From Sulfurimonas sp. (GTDB lineage: Bacteria; Campylobacterota; Campylobacteria; Campylobacterales; Sulfurimonadaceae), in the NCBI GenBank assembly GCA_030949825.1, contig JAUZSC010000008.1, positions 236,930-300,929 of the forward strand: a DNA stretch of 64,000 nucleotides. Reading direction: 5' to 3'. Under the pieces are notes generated by a model. That model had not been told where the DNA came from, searched no databases, and saw only the letters and a program-made list of their open reading frames with translations. Made by a program: the position numbers and the translations under genes. Positions within the stretch are counted from its first letter, which is position 1; each line of letters starts with the position of its first letter. Shown here one piece after another: positions 46,152 through 55,198 of the stretch.

Positions 46152-46886
46152 TTTTTTAACCTTTCTTCTTTGTATTTTTTTGCATAAAGATGCGACTCTA
46201 CTTTAGCTTGTTGATGTAGATAATCTCCAAAAAGAATCAAAGCCACCCCTTTGATATGTGAAACCTGCTCTTGTATAGAATCTATGTCTGATTTATATAC
46301 CATTTCTTCTGGCCATGATGCTTTCTCAATCACCCAGCATGGAGTATTTTTTTGCATAACCTAGCTTATAGGCGGTATCTTTTAACTTTTTAAGTAATGT
46401 TATAGAAAGATAAAAAGCGAAAGAAGAGTTTTTATTTGAAAGTAATTGCTCTAAACTTTCAGGATTAGGAGTTCTACCCTCAACCCGTGAGATAATTAAA
46501 GTTTGCGATACTCCAGGAATGGTATACTCAACTCCAACAGAAGCCGCAGCTCCAAAAGCAGCTGTAACACCAGGGATTACTTCATACTCAATATTATTTT
46601 CATTTAAAAATTCTACCTGCTTTGCAGTTGTAGAAAATAAAGAAGAGTCACCCGTATGAAGTCGTACAAATTTCTTCTTAGAATGTTCTTGAATGAAAGA
46701 AAAGATATCTTCATAATCCATATCAGCAGAATTTTCAATAAGCGTACCTTCTTTACACCAAGTCAAAAGTTCTTTAGGAACTAATGAGCCTGTATATAAA
46801 ACAACCTCGGCATCGTACAAAGCTTTTTGTCCCTTTACGGTAATAAGCTCAGGATCTCCTGGACCAGCACCTACAAATTTAACCAT
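46148..46886 (-). CDS. cobM: Precorrin-4 C11-methyltransferase, frameshifted
   Basis: CbiF/CobM: KFVGAGPGDPELITVKGQKALYDAEVVLYTGS and VRLHTGDSSLF mark the family. As sequenced it stops after 192 residues (YAKKYSMLGD). Removing one T of the T7 at 46347-46353 gives GYAKNTPCWVIEKASWPEE and a 245-residue full-length enzyme ending at 46148. The ATG at 46886 (MVKFVGAG) is preceded by AAAAGGA. The pathway needs this gene, so an assembly error is more likely than loss. Confidence 0.88.
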
Positions 46887-48048
46887 TTGATTCCTTTTTA
46901 ACAATTATCTGGTGCATGACTCTTTCAGGTTCGGGCATAAGTAAACTCATTTTATACGTTGTGAGTGAAATGCTTTTTATATCAAACTTTATTGCTGCTT
47001 TTTTAAGCGTATTTATAGCTGTTGTGAGATGCTGAAGCGTTACAAAATTTGCGACCATTATTCCATCATCAGCTAAACGTGAGTAGAGATAATCTATTTC
47101 ACTAATCACCTTATCCCCTCCACCGCCAACAAAAATTCTTTGTGGAGTACTTGTTTCTTTTTTATAATCTATGCTTGCTTCCCCTATGTAGAGTTTCGTG
47201 CTTAAGACTTTGTGTGCTTTAAGAGAATTTTCTATCATTTTTGTACGTTTTTCATTTTTTTCAAAAAGTATTGTTTTTACCTTGTACCTTTTATATCCAT
47301 CTATACTTACAGATCCACTTCCAGCACCTACATCCCATAAAAGCATATTTGGCTGTAAATCTAAGTTTTGTAAAGATACATGGCGTTTATATTGTTTTGT
47401 AATCATTCCATTTTCATGTTCAATAGAATCTTCACTCGAAATATTTGGAAGTGTTTTATAGTTTCTTTTTAAAAGAAGACAATACGGCATTTTTGGAGGA
47501 TTTTCTAGCATCTTCTTAAGGCTAGTATTTGAAAAAGTTTCATCTTCGTATCCAAACTGTTCGCCTAGTCTTATAGTAAAATCTTCTTCGTTTAAATAAT
47601 GCATTGCCTCTTGTAATAATCTTGGAGTGTCTGCGTCACAAATAATAAAAGTATAGTCCTTTGTTAAAAGATTTTGTAAATCAATATCTGTTTTTCCATG
47701 AAGGGTTACTATCCCTGTTTTAACAAGAGAGACACCCTCGTGCGCTAACATATAGTTTAAAGATGAAGTATTATCTATAACTTTATACGCTATGTTTTCA
47801 CGTTTAAGTACATTTAAAATAAGGATTGCACCTGAGAAAAATGTAGGTGAGCCACTTACGATATAAAGAATTTCTTTATTTAGATTTTCAAGTATCGCTT
47901 CTTTTACAACTTTAAAACTTGCCTTTACGACATTAGTCAAATCAGTTTCAAAATTTTGGTCACAAAAAATCATCTCATAATCATTAAAATTCAAATCTAT
48001 TTTGTCAAAATTATATGCGCCCATTCCTGAGCCTGCAATTGTTACCAT
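46879..48048 (-). CDS. cbiET: Bifunctional cobalt-precorrin-7 C5-methyltransferase / C15-methyltransferase (decarboxylating)
   Basis: A 389-residue fusion. Residues 1-about 195 are CbiE (TIAGSGMGAYNFDKI, VSGSPTFFSGAILIL); the rest is CbiT with the AdoMet motif WDVGAGSGSVSID and RIFVGGGGDKV. Methylates C5 and C15 and decarboxylates C12 acetate. Overlaps both neighbours. Confidence 0.9.
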   Translation of the reverse strand: MVTIAGSGMGAYNFDKIDLNFNDYEMIFCDQNFETDLTNVVKASFKVVKEAILENLNKEILYIVSGSPTFFSGAILILNVLKRENIAYKVIDNTSSLNYMLAHEGVSLVKTGIVTLHGKTDIDLQNLLTKDYTFIICDADTPRLLQEAMHYLNEEDFTIRLGEQFGYEDETFSNTSLKKMLENPPKMPYCLLLKRNYKTLPNISSEDSIEHENGMITKQYKRHVSLQNLDLQPNMLLWDVGAGSGSVSIDGYKRYKVKTILFEKNEKRTKMIENSLKAHKVLSTKLYIGEASIDYKKETSTPQRIFVGGGGDKVISEIDYLYSRLADDGIMVANFVTLQHLTTAINTLKKAAIKFDIKSISLTTYKMSLLMPEPERVMHQIIVKKESNG

Positions 48049-49139
48049 TTTAGATTCCTTTGTATTGCTTCTTTAGCGTAAAGCGTAATAATTTCTATCT
48101 CTCTTACTGTGACATTGAGTTCTTCAAACCACTCTTTAAAACGCTCACTAGATTTATACCCCAAAAAGCTAATAAAGAGTTTACTTTGTTCATCACTCAA
48201 TTTTAATAAGACTGCTTTTAAAGTTGCGAACTCCTCACTATAGAAATCTATTTCAAGTTCTTGTTTTAACCAAAGTTTCACCTCATCAAAATCTATCGAG
48301 CCAAAGCGATTATGTGTATTTTTACAGCCTTGTGCGATTTTACACATTTTACCAACTCCACAAATAAAGGTCATCTTTTTAAAGTGTGTACCTTTTAATT
48401 TTTGAGAGGCTTCGTACACAAAGTTTCCAACCTCAACAACTTCAAGTTCTTCAAAATGCTTTAAAGCATAATCATGAGAAGTGTTGCCGAGTGTAAAAAC
48501 AATATTTTCAATAGTATTTGCATCTGCTACTTTTATTTCAGTTTCTATAGAGTCCAGATAAGCATCTGCGGAAATAGGCTTCACAATTCCCCTTGTTCCC
48601 AAAATCGAGATGCCACCTAAGACTCCAACTTTTTCATTTGCTGTTTGTTTTGCGATTTCTTGCCCATTGACAACACCAATCACAATATGTAATTCTCGTT
48701 TCTCTTCATCTTTTATGATAGATGCTATTTCTTGCATCATCTCTAAAGGCACAGGATTAATAGCAGGAAAAGAAGGACTTATTTTAAGTCCTTTTTTTGT
48801 CACAACACCCACCCCATCTCCAGCATAGATAAAAAAACTTGTGTTTTGTACTTTAAAAAAAGAAGGAGTTTGAACTTTAAGGTTTTGGGGAGTACTTAAG
48901 AATAGTTCCGCTTCTATACAACAACCTTTTGTAACATCTAAATCATCATTATCTACTTTAATTGTGCTAAAATGATTTTTAGCAATATGCTTCACATCAA
49001 TATCTACACAGTCGCCCTTAGGTAAAAAAACTCCAATAGTACTAAGTATTTCTTCATCCAAATAGCTCTTTAAAACAGCACCAAAAATAGCTGTCGCGTG
49101 TGTACCTGTAGTGAATCCACTGCGAAGCTCTTTTTGCAT
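48042..49139 (-). CDS. cbiD: Cobalt-precorrin-5B C1-methyltransferase
   Basis: A 365-residue CbiD, cobalt-early specific. Opening ELRSGFTTGTHATA, then AGDGVGVVTKKGLKI and GNTSHDYALKHF are family features. Lies 1 bp after the [2Fe-2S] gene. Confidence 0.93.
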   Translation of the reverse strand: MQKELRSGFTTGTHATAIFGAVLKSYLDEEILSTIGVFLPKGDCVDIDVKHIAKNHFSTIKVDNDDLDVTKGCCIEAELFLSTPQNLKVQTPSFFKVQNTSFFIYAGDGVGVVTKKGLKISPSFPAINPVPLEMMQEIASIIKDEEKRELHIVIGVVNGQEIAKQTANEKVGVLGGISILGTRGIVKPISADAYLDSIETEIKVADANTIENIVFTLGNTSHDYALKHFEELEVVEVGNFVYEASQKLKGTHFKKMTFICGVGKMCKIAQGCKNTHNRFGSIDFDEVKLWLKQELEIDFYSEEFATLKAVLLKLSDEQSKLFISFLGYKSSERFKEWFEELNVTVREIEIITLYAKEAIQRNLKW

Positions 49140-49140
49140 T

Positions 49141-49650
49141 TTACTCGTAAACTTTCATCGCTATAAAGTTTTCTTCTCCAAGAACTTCCGTCAAAGTTTC
49201 ATTTTCACTTAAAAGTTTAAAAATTTCTCTCCATTGCTCATCAGAAAACTTATGTGTATGTTTTAACCAAAGTGCATTATTTTTTGGATTTCCATTCACT
49301 TGTGTATTTTCAGTAATCTGACATACTTGTCGGTAGCGACATGCCCCATAACATCCAGTTCTACTGATTTTAATACGATTTTTACCCTTGTTAAGTCCCA
49401 TATCTTTAATAATCTCTCGTAAGTGTGTAGCTCTATTATCTTTACCTGCCTTACCACAACGCTCATCATCGCATAAAAGAAGTAATGATTTATAGTGCAT
49501 TATTGCACGATTTGGGTCATAATCTTTTGGTTTACATGTGTAGCCCTCAACAACCTCGCTGCCCATTTCATTTAAGCGTACTTCTCCCTCTTTGACTGGG
49601 TTACTCCCGTATTGAGAGCTCGCATGAGAATTTGTTAAACTACTTGCCAT
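49141..49650 (-). CDS. Thioredoxin-like [2Fe-2S] ferredoxin of the cobalamin operon
   Basis: A protein of 169 residues from the ATG at 49650 (MASSLTNS). That start overlaps the cbiC end by 11 bp. The C-terminal part has the four-Cys pattern of thioredoxin-like [2Fe-2S] proteins (LLLCDDERCGKAG, then GCYGACRYRQVC). The N-terminal 50 residues are polar and unrelated. Related ferredoxins occur in other cobalt-early clusters (CbiW-type); an electron carrier for a ring reduction step is plausible and untested. Confidence 0.75.
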   Translation of the reverse strand: MASSLTNSHASSQYGSNPVKEGEVRLNEMGSEVVEGYTCKPKDYDPNRAIMHYKSLLLLCDDERCGKAGKDNRATHLREIIKDMGLNKGKNRIKISRTGCYGACRYRQVCQITENTQVNGNPKNNALWLKHTHKFSDEQWREIFKLLSENETLTEVLGEENFIAMKVYE

Positions 49651-50353
49651 TGTATTTTCCAAATTCAGTATCATAATCTTTTATGAGTCTGTATGCTGCG
49701 TGAAGCGAAGCAACTATCATCGTAGATGCCCCGTAGCGACCTTCAAGAATCATACCCTCCCCGTTAAACTCTTCTAAAAATTTCTTTCCATACAGTTTTG
49801 ACTCTACAACATTTACAAAACCCACTGGGAAAAGGAGAAGCACTACATTGTCAAGATTTATCTTTTTCTCGATAAGTGCATTTATCGCTGCATAAATAAA
49901 AGTTGGAGCATTTCCACAAGCCAAAACCAAAGGCTCATCACGAAATTTTTCTATGGCTAACTGTACTGCTGCATATGAACGCGTCGTTTTATTTTTCTTT
50001 GCCATCTCAAAAACTTCTGACTCATTTACATAACAAATAACTTCATTTTCATACTTTTCCAAGTAAAACTTACTCAAACCTGCTCGAATCATGTTTGTGT
50101 CTACTATAAGTTTTGCCTTTCTCTGTAAAAGTTCTTTAAGTTTTGTTATAGAATTTTTAGAAAAGTACATATTGTCAATAACTTGATCAAAACATGTAGT
50201 AGTATGAATTAATCTTTCTACTATTGCTTGTTGTTCTTTATCAAACTTATGAAATCCTTTATAGTTTATAGCTTCTGCGTGAATCATTTCAAAAGACTTT
50301 AATGAAATTTCATCTCCAATATTTATAGGTGGTTCAAGTAGTTCAAAATTCAT
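49640..50353 (-). CDS. cbiC: Cobalt-precorrin-8 methylmutase
   Basis: A 237-residue CbiC/CobH, moving the C11 methyl to C12 to give cobyrinic acid. VERLIHTTTCFD (catalytic His region), DTNMIRAGLSKFYLE, ACGNAPTFIYAAI and LFPVGFVNVVESK are present. First gene of the operon running to cbiH. Confidence 0.92.
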   Translation of the reverse strand: MNFELLEPPINIGDEISLKSFEMIHAEAINYKGFHKFDKEQQAIVERLIHTTTCFDQVIDNMYFSKNSITKLKELLQRKAKLIVDTNMIRAGLSKFYLEKYENEVICYVNESEVFEMAKKNKTTRSYAAVQLAIEKFRDEPLVLACGNAPTFIYAAINALIEKKINLDNVVLLLFPVGFVNVVESKLYGKKFLEEFNGEGMILEGRYGASTMIVASLHAAYRLIKDYDTEFGKYNGK

Positions 50354-50399
50354 AGCTTTATCTCTTTTTTATACTGATTATATCAAATAATTATTAAGT

Positions 50400-50405
50400 T
50401 ATAAT
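50400..50405 (+). promoter_or_regulatory. -10 box of bluB (possible leaderless start)
   Basis: GTTATAAT ends 5 bp before the bluB ATG at 50411 and no ribosome-binding site is visible, so transcription would begin at the start codon. Confidence 0.45.
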
Positions 50406-50410
50406 TGCGT

Positions 50411-51037
50411 ATGAAATTTAATACAAATGATACAAAAACATTACTTAACATTATGAAAAATAGGCGTGATGTACGCGGTAATCACTTTTTAGGCACTAAG
50501 ATTGAAGATGCTACACTTCGTCTTATTTTAGATGCAGGACTTACCGCTCCCTCGGTTGGTTATTCACAACCATGGAAGTTTATTGTCATTAAAAATAAAA
50601 AAATAAAAGAAGAGGTTTTTCAAAACTTTTCAGAAGAGAACATCAAAGCAAAGAAAATATTTCAAGACAAAAAAGATTACAAAAATCTCAAACTCGAAGG
50701 TATTAAAGATGCACCTATAAATATTGCTGTGCTTTACGAAGAAACTCAAGATGATATTTTAGGCATGACAAGTATGAAAAAAGCTGGAGAATACAGTGTG
50801 GTTTGTGCCATTCAAAACATGTGGCTGATGGCAAGAGCCTTAAATATTGGTCTTGGCTGGGTAAGTATTTTAGATGAGAAGAAAGTTCTCCAAACGATAG
50901 ATGCACCAAAAAACACTAAACTTATAGCCTACCTTTGTCTTGGCTTTGTAGACGAGTTTTTTGAAGAACCCGAACTTAAAACCTTGGCTTGGGAAAAGGA
51001 AAAAACTTTCAAGGACTGTGTCTTTTTTAAGCCTTAA
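50411..51037 (+). CDS. bluB: 5,6-dimethylbenzimidazole synthase BluB
   Basis: A flavin-destructase of 208 residues. MKNRRDVRGNHFL carries the catalytic Asp of the RRDVR motif, LTAPSVGYSQPWKFIV binds FMN, and YSVVCAIQNMWLMARALNIG with LGWVS holds the catalytic Ser. BluB turns FMN into the lower ligand DMB and needs O2. Convergent with cbiA. Confidence 0.9.
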   Translation: MKFNTNDTKTLLNIMKNRRDVRGNHFLGTKIEDATLRLILDAGLTAPSVGYSQPWKFIVIKNKKIKEEVFQNFSEENIKAKKIFQDKKDYKNLKLEGIKDAPINIAVLYEETQDDILGMTSMKKAGEYSVVCAIQNMWLMARALNIGLGWVSILDEKKVLQTIDAPKNTKLIAYLCLGFVDEFFEEPELKTLAWEKEKTFKDCVFFKP

Positions 51038-51045
51038 GATACTTT

Positions 51046-52305
51046 TTAAAAAGAAACTCTCCACATACTGTGAAGATACGTTCCAATAATATTGCCTTTT
51101 TTGTATCCCCCATCTTTCATGTTTTTTTGAGAAATTTTGTATAAGGCTATATCCGCTTTTGGCGCGTGAGTAATGTATGAATAATGAAAAGCATGACCAA
51201 GTGTAATCTCATTGCTTTGGAAGTCAATTGCCTTATAGTAGCCAAGACGCTCCCGTTTACTTCCTAGTTTAAACTCTATATCTAAAATTCCACTCATCTC
51301 TTTATCATCTATTTTTTTACCCAAATATATAAGTCCTGCACATTCTGCATAAATATGTTTATTTTTATTTGCATGGGCTACAAGAGAGGCTTTAAACACA
51401 AAAGAGTCTTTTATTCGTGTGTAACTCTCATCTGTCTCAACATAACCACCACCAAGTATTACAATATCAGCATCTACTTGGATGGCTTCATCTTTTGTAG
51501 AATCAATTATAATCACTTCACGGTAAATCTCTTTTAAATACTCAATATTGTCATGGTACATAAAAGAAAAGTTCTTATCTTTTACCAAAATACATTTCTC
51601 ATCTTTTTTGACTAGCGCTTTAAATGGATACTTTTGAGATGCTACAAAATCTATGTCCATAATACTTTCTAAAAGCTGCATATCTATATTTTTTAAAACT
51701 TCTTGAGCGATACTTTGCAGTTCATATGTGTCTAAAACTTCTAAGTCAAGTCCTAAATGACGCGAACTAATAGATGGAAGATTTTTTTGTATCCAACCAA
51801 CTACTACTATTCCCTCACATTCTAATTCTATATGTTTTTTCACCAAATCAAAATGCATTTTTGAAGATATTTTATTTAAAACCACTGCTTTTATCGTGTT
51901 ATCATCACGGAATGTAATCATCCCTTTTAAAATAGCTGCGATAGTAATATAACTTCCGCTTGCATCGAGGATTAAGAGCGTAGGAATATCTAAAATCTTA
52001 GCAACATTATAAGCACTCGCTCCCTTATCCATACCATCGTAAAAGCCCATTACGCCCTCGCAAATAGCAACATCTCTATCTAAGTATTTTGTAAAAATCC
52101 ATTCTAACTGCTCTTTATTCATCATAAAACCATCAAGGTTTACAGAGGGGTACGATGCTACTTTTTCATGAAATTGTGGGTCTATAAAGTCAGGACCTAT
52201 TTTGTAGGGACGAACCTTTGTTTTAAAATGGTTCAAAAGTGCCATTGTTAGTAAAGTTTTGCCTTGGTTTGATGCTACTGCTGAAATGATTAATGCTTTT
52301 TTCAA
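51046..52305 (-). CDS. cbiA: Cobyrinic acid a,c-diamide synthase
   Basis: A 419-residue glutamine amidotransferase (CobB/CbiA). ATP site ISAVASNQGKTLLTM, GVMGFYDGMDKGASAY, and a C-terminal glutaminase with the catalytic Cys in YAECAGLIYLG. Amidates the a and c side chains of cobyrinate. Converges with bluB. Confidence 0.92.
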   Translation of the reverse strand: MKKALIISAVASNQGKTLLTMALLNHFKTKVRPYKIGPDFIDPQFHEKVASYPSVNLDGFMMNKEQLEWIFTKYLDRDVAICEGVMGFYDGMDKGASAYNVAKILDIPTLLILDASGSYITIAAILKGMITFRDDNTIKAVVLNKISSKMHFDLVKKHIELECEGIVVVGWIQKNLPSISSRHLGLDLEVLDTYELQSIAQEVLKNIDMQLLESIMDIDFVASQKYPFKALVKKDEKCILVKDKNFSFMYHDNIEYLKEIYREVIIIDSTKDEAIQVDADIVILGGGYVETDESYTRIKDSFVFKASLVAHANKNKHIYAECAGLIYLGKKIDDKEMSGILDIEFKLGSKRERLGYYKAIDFQSNEITLGHAFHYSYITHAPKADIALYKISQKNMKDGGYKKGNIIGTYLHSMWRVSF

Positions 52306-52352
52306 GTTTTTTCTCTATAATCTAAAAAATTTTAATATAAGTGAATCTTTTA

Positions 52353-53189
52353 ATGAAACGATACAGACATTATAACAAAGGTACAGCAATAATTCTTTCT
52401 TGTTTTGGTTCAGTGATTGAACAAGAAAAATATTTCAAGTTTGAAAAGTACATACAAGATGAGTTTTCAGAAATTCCTGTCTTTACAGCATTCTCTTCAA
52501 AGATGGTTATCAAAGCATTAGCAAAAGAGGGTAAAGTCTATAAAAATCTTCCTCAGGTGATGGCAGATGTTGATATGGAGGGCTATAAACGATACATTGT
52601 CGTTTCTGTAAATATATTTCCAACAGATGAACACGAAGTACTCATCCGAATGGTAAAAGGCTTTAAAAAGTTTTCACTTGCAAATATTCGCTACACAAAC
52701 CCTCTTTTACAAAAAACTAAAGAAACGTCACTCTATCTTAAAGACCTTGATGAAACGATTCGTAAAGAAAATCCAGATATTGTAAACCTCTATGTTATTC
52801 ATGGTGTGCCCGTTTTAAATCTTAGAGGTTTAGAGTCTGTCTCTTATGCTTCAGACTTTTTAAAAATGATAGATGAAAATAATTTAACATGCTCACTCGA
52901 GGGTGAATTTCCTTTTTATGCACTTAAAGATGTAATCAAAAAAGAAATTTTAAAAAGAAAAGAACGAAATCCTCTTTTAAAAGTTCAGGTTGTTCCTATG
53001 CTTCTTGTAAGTGGTAACCACTACTTTAAAGATATGATAGAAATTAGTGAAGAAATTAATGAGTATTGTACTTGTAGTATAACTCCATCGCTCGATGAAA
53101 GTTCAAAATTCAACCTGCTTGGTCAAAAAAATGTAAGAAAAATATTTAGAGATAATATAGAAGTAGAGATAAAAAAACTAGGGCTTTAA
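52353..53189 (+). CDS. cbiK: Sirohydrochlorin cobaltochelatase CbiK
   Basis: Class II chelatase of 278 residues from the ATG at 52353. TAIILSCFGSVIEQ, LYVIHGVPVLN (metal-binding His) and VVPMLLVSGNHYFKDMIEI (second His) match anaerobic cobaltochelatase CbiK. Inserts cobalt into sirohydrochlorin, defining the cobalt-early route. A GTG start at 52341 is possible. Confidence 0.86.
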   Translation: MKRYRHYNKGTAIILSCFGSVIEQEKYFKFEKYIQDEFSEIPVFTAFSSKMVIKALAKEGKVYKNLPQVMADVDMEGYKRYIVVSVNIFPTDEHEVLIRMVKGFKKFSLANIRYTNPLLQKTKETSLYLKDLDETIRKENPDIVNLYVIHGVPVLNLRGLESVSYASDFLKMIDENNLTCSLEGEFPFYALKDVIKKEILKRKERNPLLKVQVVPMLLVSGNHYFKDMIEISEEINEYCTCSITPSLDESSKFNLLGQKNVRKIFRDNIEVEIKKLGL

Positions 53190-53195
53190 AGCCCT
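53180..53195. terminator. Bidirectional terminator between cbiK and cbiM
   Basis: Perfect 16-bp palindrome AGGGCTTTAAAGCCCT, overlapping the end of cbiK. On the minus strand (cbiM) it is followed by a T7 run. Confidence 0.7.
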
Positions 53196-53199
53196 GGTC

Positions 53200-53880
53200 T
53201 TAGGCTTTATTATAAAGTCTTTGACTTACTAGATTTGTTTTTGAGAATGTATCTTTTAAAGATTTAGCAAATGCTAAAATAGCTAAGTCAGCTAATGGTT
53301 CTATAAGAATTACTAACATGTACGCACTTCCAAAACTAAGTACTGCAGCAATATTTTCTGCACCAAATCCCTGTCCGTAAAAAGCCCAAAAAGCAACCCA
53401 AGTAACAATCCCTGCTTGATATGCAGTTGAAAGCTTAAGAACATCTCTGTATTTGAGTTCCGTATATGCCACATCTTGAGGAAGCACTTTTTTCGCTAAA
53501 TAGGCGATTCCAACAAGAGGAACAAGCAATGAAGTAACATTCATTCCATACTGTGGTAAATCAAATGGTGCAAAAAATAATCCTTGAATTAAAAGACCAA
53601 GGGCTAAACCAATCATAGCGGGAGCTGTTCCAAAAAGTAAGAAAAGTGTTGAACCCATGATTAAATGTACTTCAGATACCCCAACTGCGTAATGTGGAAA
53701 GACTTGAAAAAATACAAAAACGCTAAGCGTTGAGATAATTCCTTTGATTATAAATGAGAGAAGATTACTCTCTTTAATATTCTCATAAGACAATTTTGCT
53801 GCTACTAAAAGTGCAGCACCTGCTGTTGCGTATGAAAGACCTATTTTAGCTGCGTCTACTATTCCTGCTTCTATATGCAC
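53200..53880 (-). CDS. cbiM: Cobalt transport protein CbiM-like
   Basis: A 226-residue membrane protein (six to seven helices) of the CbiM/NikM family. It starts at a GTG with AAGGAATTACA before it. The N-terminal Met-His pair needed for Co2+ binding is present (MHIEAG), and GVSEVHLIMGSTLFLLFG is the family motif. It is an S-component of an ECF cobalt importer; the N, Q and O partners were not seen. Confidence 0.85.
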   Translation of the reverse strand: MHIEAGIVDAAKIGLSYATAGAALLVAAKLSYENIKESNLLSFIIKGIISTLSVFVFFQVFPHYAVGVSEVHLIMGSTLFLLFGTAPAMIGLALGLLIQGLFFAPFDLPQYGMNVTSLLVPLVGIAYLAKKVLPQDVAYTELKYRDVLKLSTAYQAGIVTWVAFWAFYGQGFGAENIAAVLSFGSAYMLVILIEPLADLAILAFAKSLKDTFSKTNLVSQRLYNKA

Positions 53881-53974
53881 TGTAATTCCTTAAGTTTATT
53901 TTCTATGTCTAGATATATTAATTGGATTATAGCTAATTTATGCAATAATTCGTAAAAAAGTAAAAGGTTTTACC

Positions 53975-54400
53975 GTGGGCTATACTGATTGGTTTGAAAA
54001 ACATGCTTTAAAACATAAAAAAATTCTCGATAAACTTATAGAAAAGAAATATACAAAGAGCCAAATAATTTCGTATTTTGATTTTGATAGCATGGTAAAA
54101 AATGAAAAAGACTTTTGTCCTCTTTACAAAGATAATAAAAAATGCCACGATATGGAATCACTCAACTGTTATCTTTGTTCTTGCCCTAACTTTCGTTTTA
54201 ATGATGAGGGAATTAAACAAGTTGATAGTAAAACTCAATTTAGCGTTTGTAACATAGAGTCTAAAGATGGAAGGCAAGGCGTTTATGGCGAAAAAATCCA
54301 TCAAGACTGCTCAAAATGTGGCGTTCCCCATCACAAAGCTTATGTTGAAAAACATTTTGATTTAGACTGGAGAGTATGCATGAAAGAGTGCTCTCTGTAA
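53975..54400 (+). CDS. Cysteine-rich small protein (cobalamin-associated)
   Basis: A 141-residue cytoplasmic protein with GTG start and ribosome-binding site AAAAGG. Cys-rich block FCPLYKDNKKCHDM and NCYLCSCPNF, then DCSKCGVPHHKAYVEKHF, in total about ten Cys and several His. This resembles the Cys-rich small domain found beside cobalamin genes, possibly a zinc or FeS site. Role unknown. First gene of the long operon to cobC. Confidence 0.72.
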   Translation: MGYTDWFEKHALKHKKILDKLIEKKYTKSQIISYFDFDSMVKNEKDFCPLYKDNKKCHDMESLNCYLCSCPNFRFNDEGIKQVDSKTQFSVCNIESKDGRQGVYGEKIHQDCSKCGVPHHKAYVEKHFDLDWRVCMKECSL

Positions 54401-55198
54401 ATGGGCGTAAAAACTATACTCTCGCTTGAGGACTTAAAAAAAATCTTTCCTAGTTACGGATTTATAAAGATTTTACCCACCTCTTCAGGAATTATAGACA
54501 CAACCTACATCGTTTATACAAAAACTGCAAGCTACATTTTAAAAAAATATGAAAGAAATATTCCAAGAAAAATAGTTTTAGATGCACAACTTTTAAAGCA
54601 ACTAAACTCAGCTGGATTAAATGTTCCCTTATGCCTTGGGAAAAATGATGGATGGCATCTATATACAAGGCTCACAGGTGAACAACCCAGGACAATTAAA
54701 AGCTACCATATTCAAGCAGTTGCGAGGTTTTTAGCCAAACTCCACTGTGCAACTTCAAAAAATATTTGTGACTCAAATGTAATGATTGAAGACGAGGTTA
54801 CAGATGCTTTAAAGTATACAAAACTCCATCACTTTTCTTACTACAAAAAGTTTGAATTTCTCAAACACTTTTCACATGAAGATGCAGTGCTCATTCATGG
54901 AGATATTTTTAAAGATAACACTATTTTTAATCACAAAAAAGTTGGTGTTATTGATTTTATTGACAGCTCTTGTGGGACACTTAGCTTTGACGCTGCAGTC
55001 ACACTTGTTGGCTTTGATGCTCGTACGCATCATGATTACTTTATAAATATCTTTTTAAATGCCTACAACCAACACGCTCCAAAAAAACTTACTAAAAAAG
55101 TCGTAAAAGAAAAAATGAAAATCGCTGCTCACTTTTATGCCTTAAAAAGAGTCTACACTTACAAAAATACGCTTAGAGCAAAAGAATTACTCAGATGA
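54401..55198 (+). CDS. APH-family (choline/homoserine-kinase-like) phosphotransferase
   Basis: A 265-residue kinase of the APH fold. SGIIDTTYIVYTKTASYILKK binds ATP, VLIHGDIFKDNTIF is the Brenner-type catalytic loop (HGDxxxxN), and VIDFIDSS the Mg-binding DFD-like motif. It starts right after the upstream stop (TAAATG) and overlaps cobD by ATGA. A plausible role is making L-threonine (or serine) phosphate for CobD, replacing PduX; this is inferred from context only. Confidence 0.72.
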   Translation: MGVKTILSLEDLKKIFPSYGFIKILPTSSGIIDTTYIVYTKTASYILKKYERNIPRKIVLDAQLLKQLNSAGLNVPLCLGKNDGWHLYTRLTGEQPRTIKSYHIQAVARFLAKLHCATSKNICDSNVMIEDEVTDALKYTKLHHFSYYKKFEFLKHFSHEDAVLIHGDIFKDNTIFNHKKVGVIDFIDSSCGTLSFDAAVTLVGFDARTHHDYFINIFLNAYNQHAPKKLTKKVVKEKMKIAAHFYALKRVYTYKNTLRAKELLR

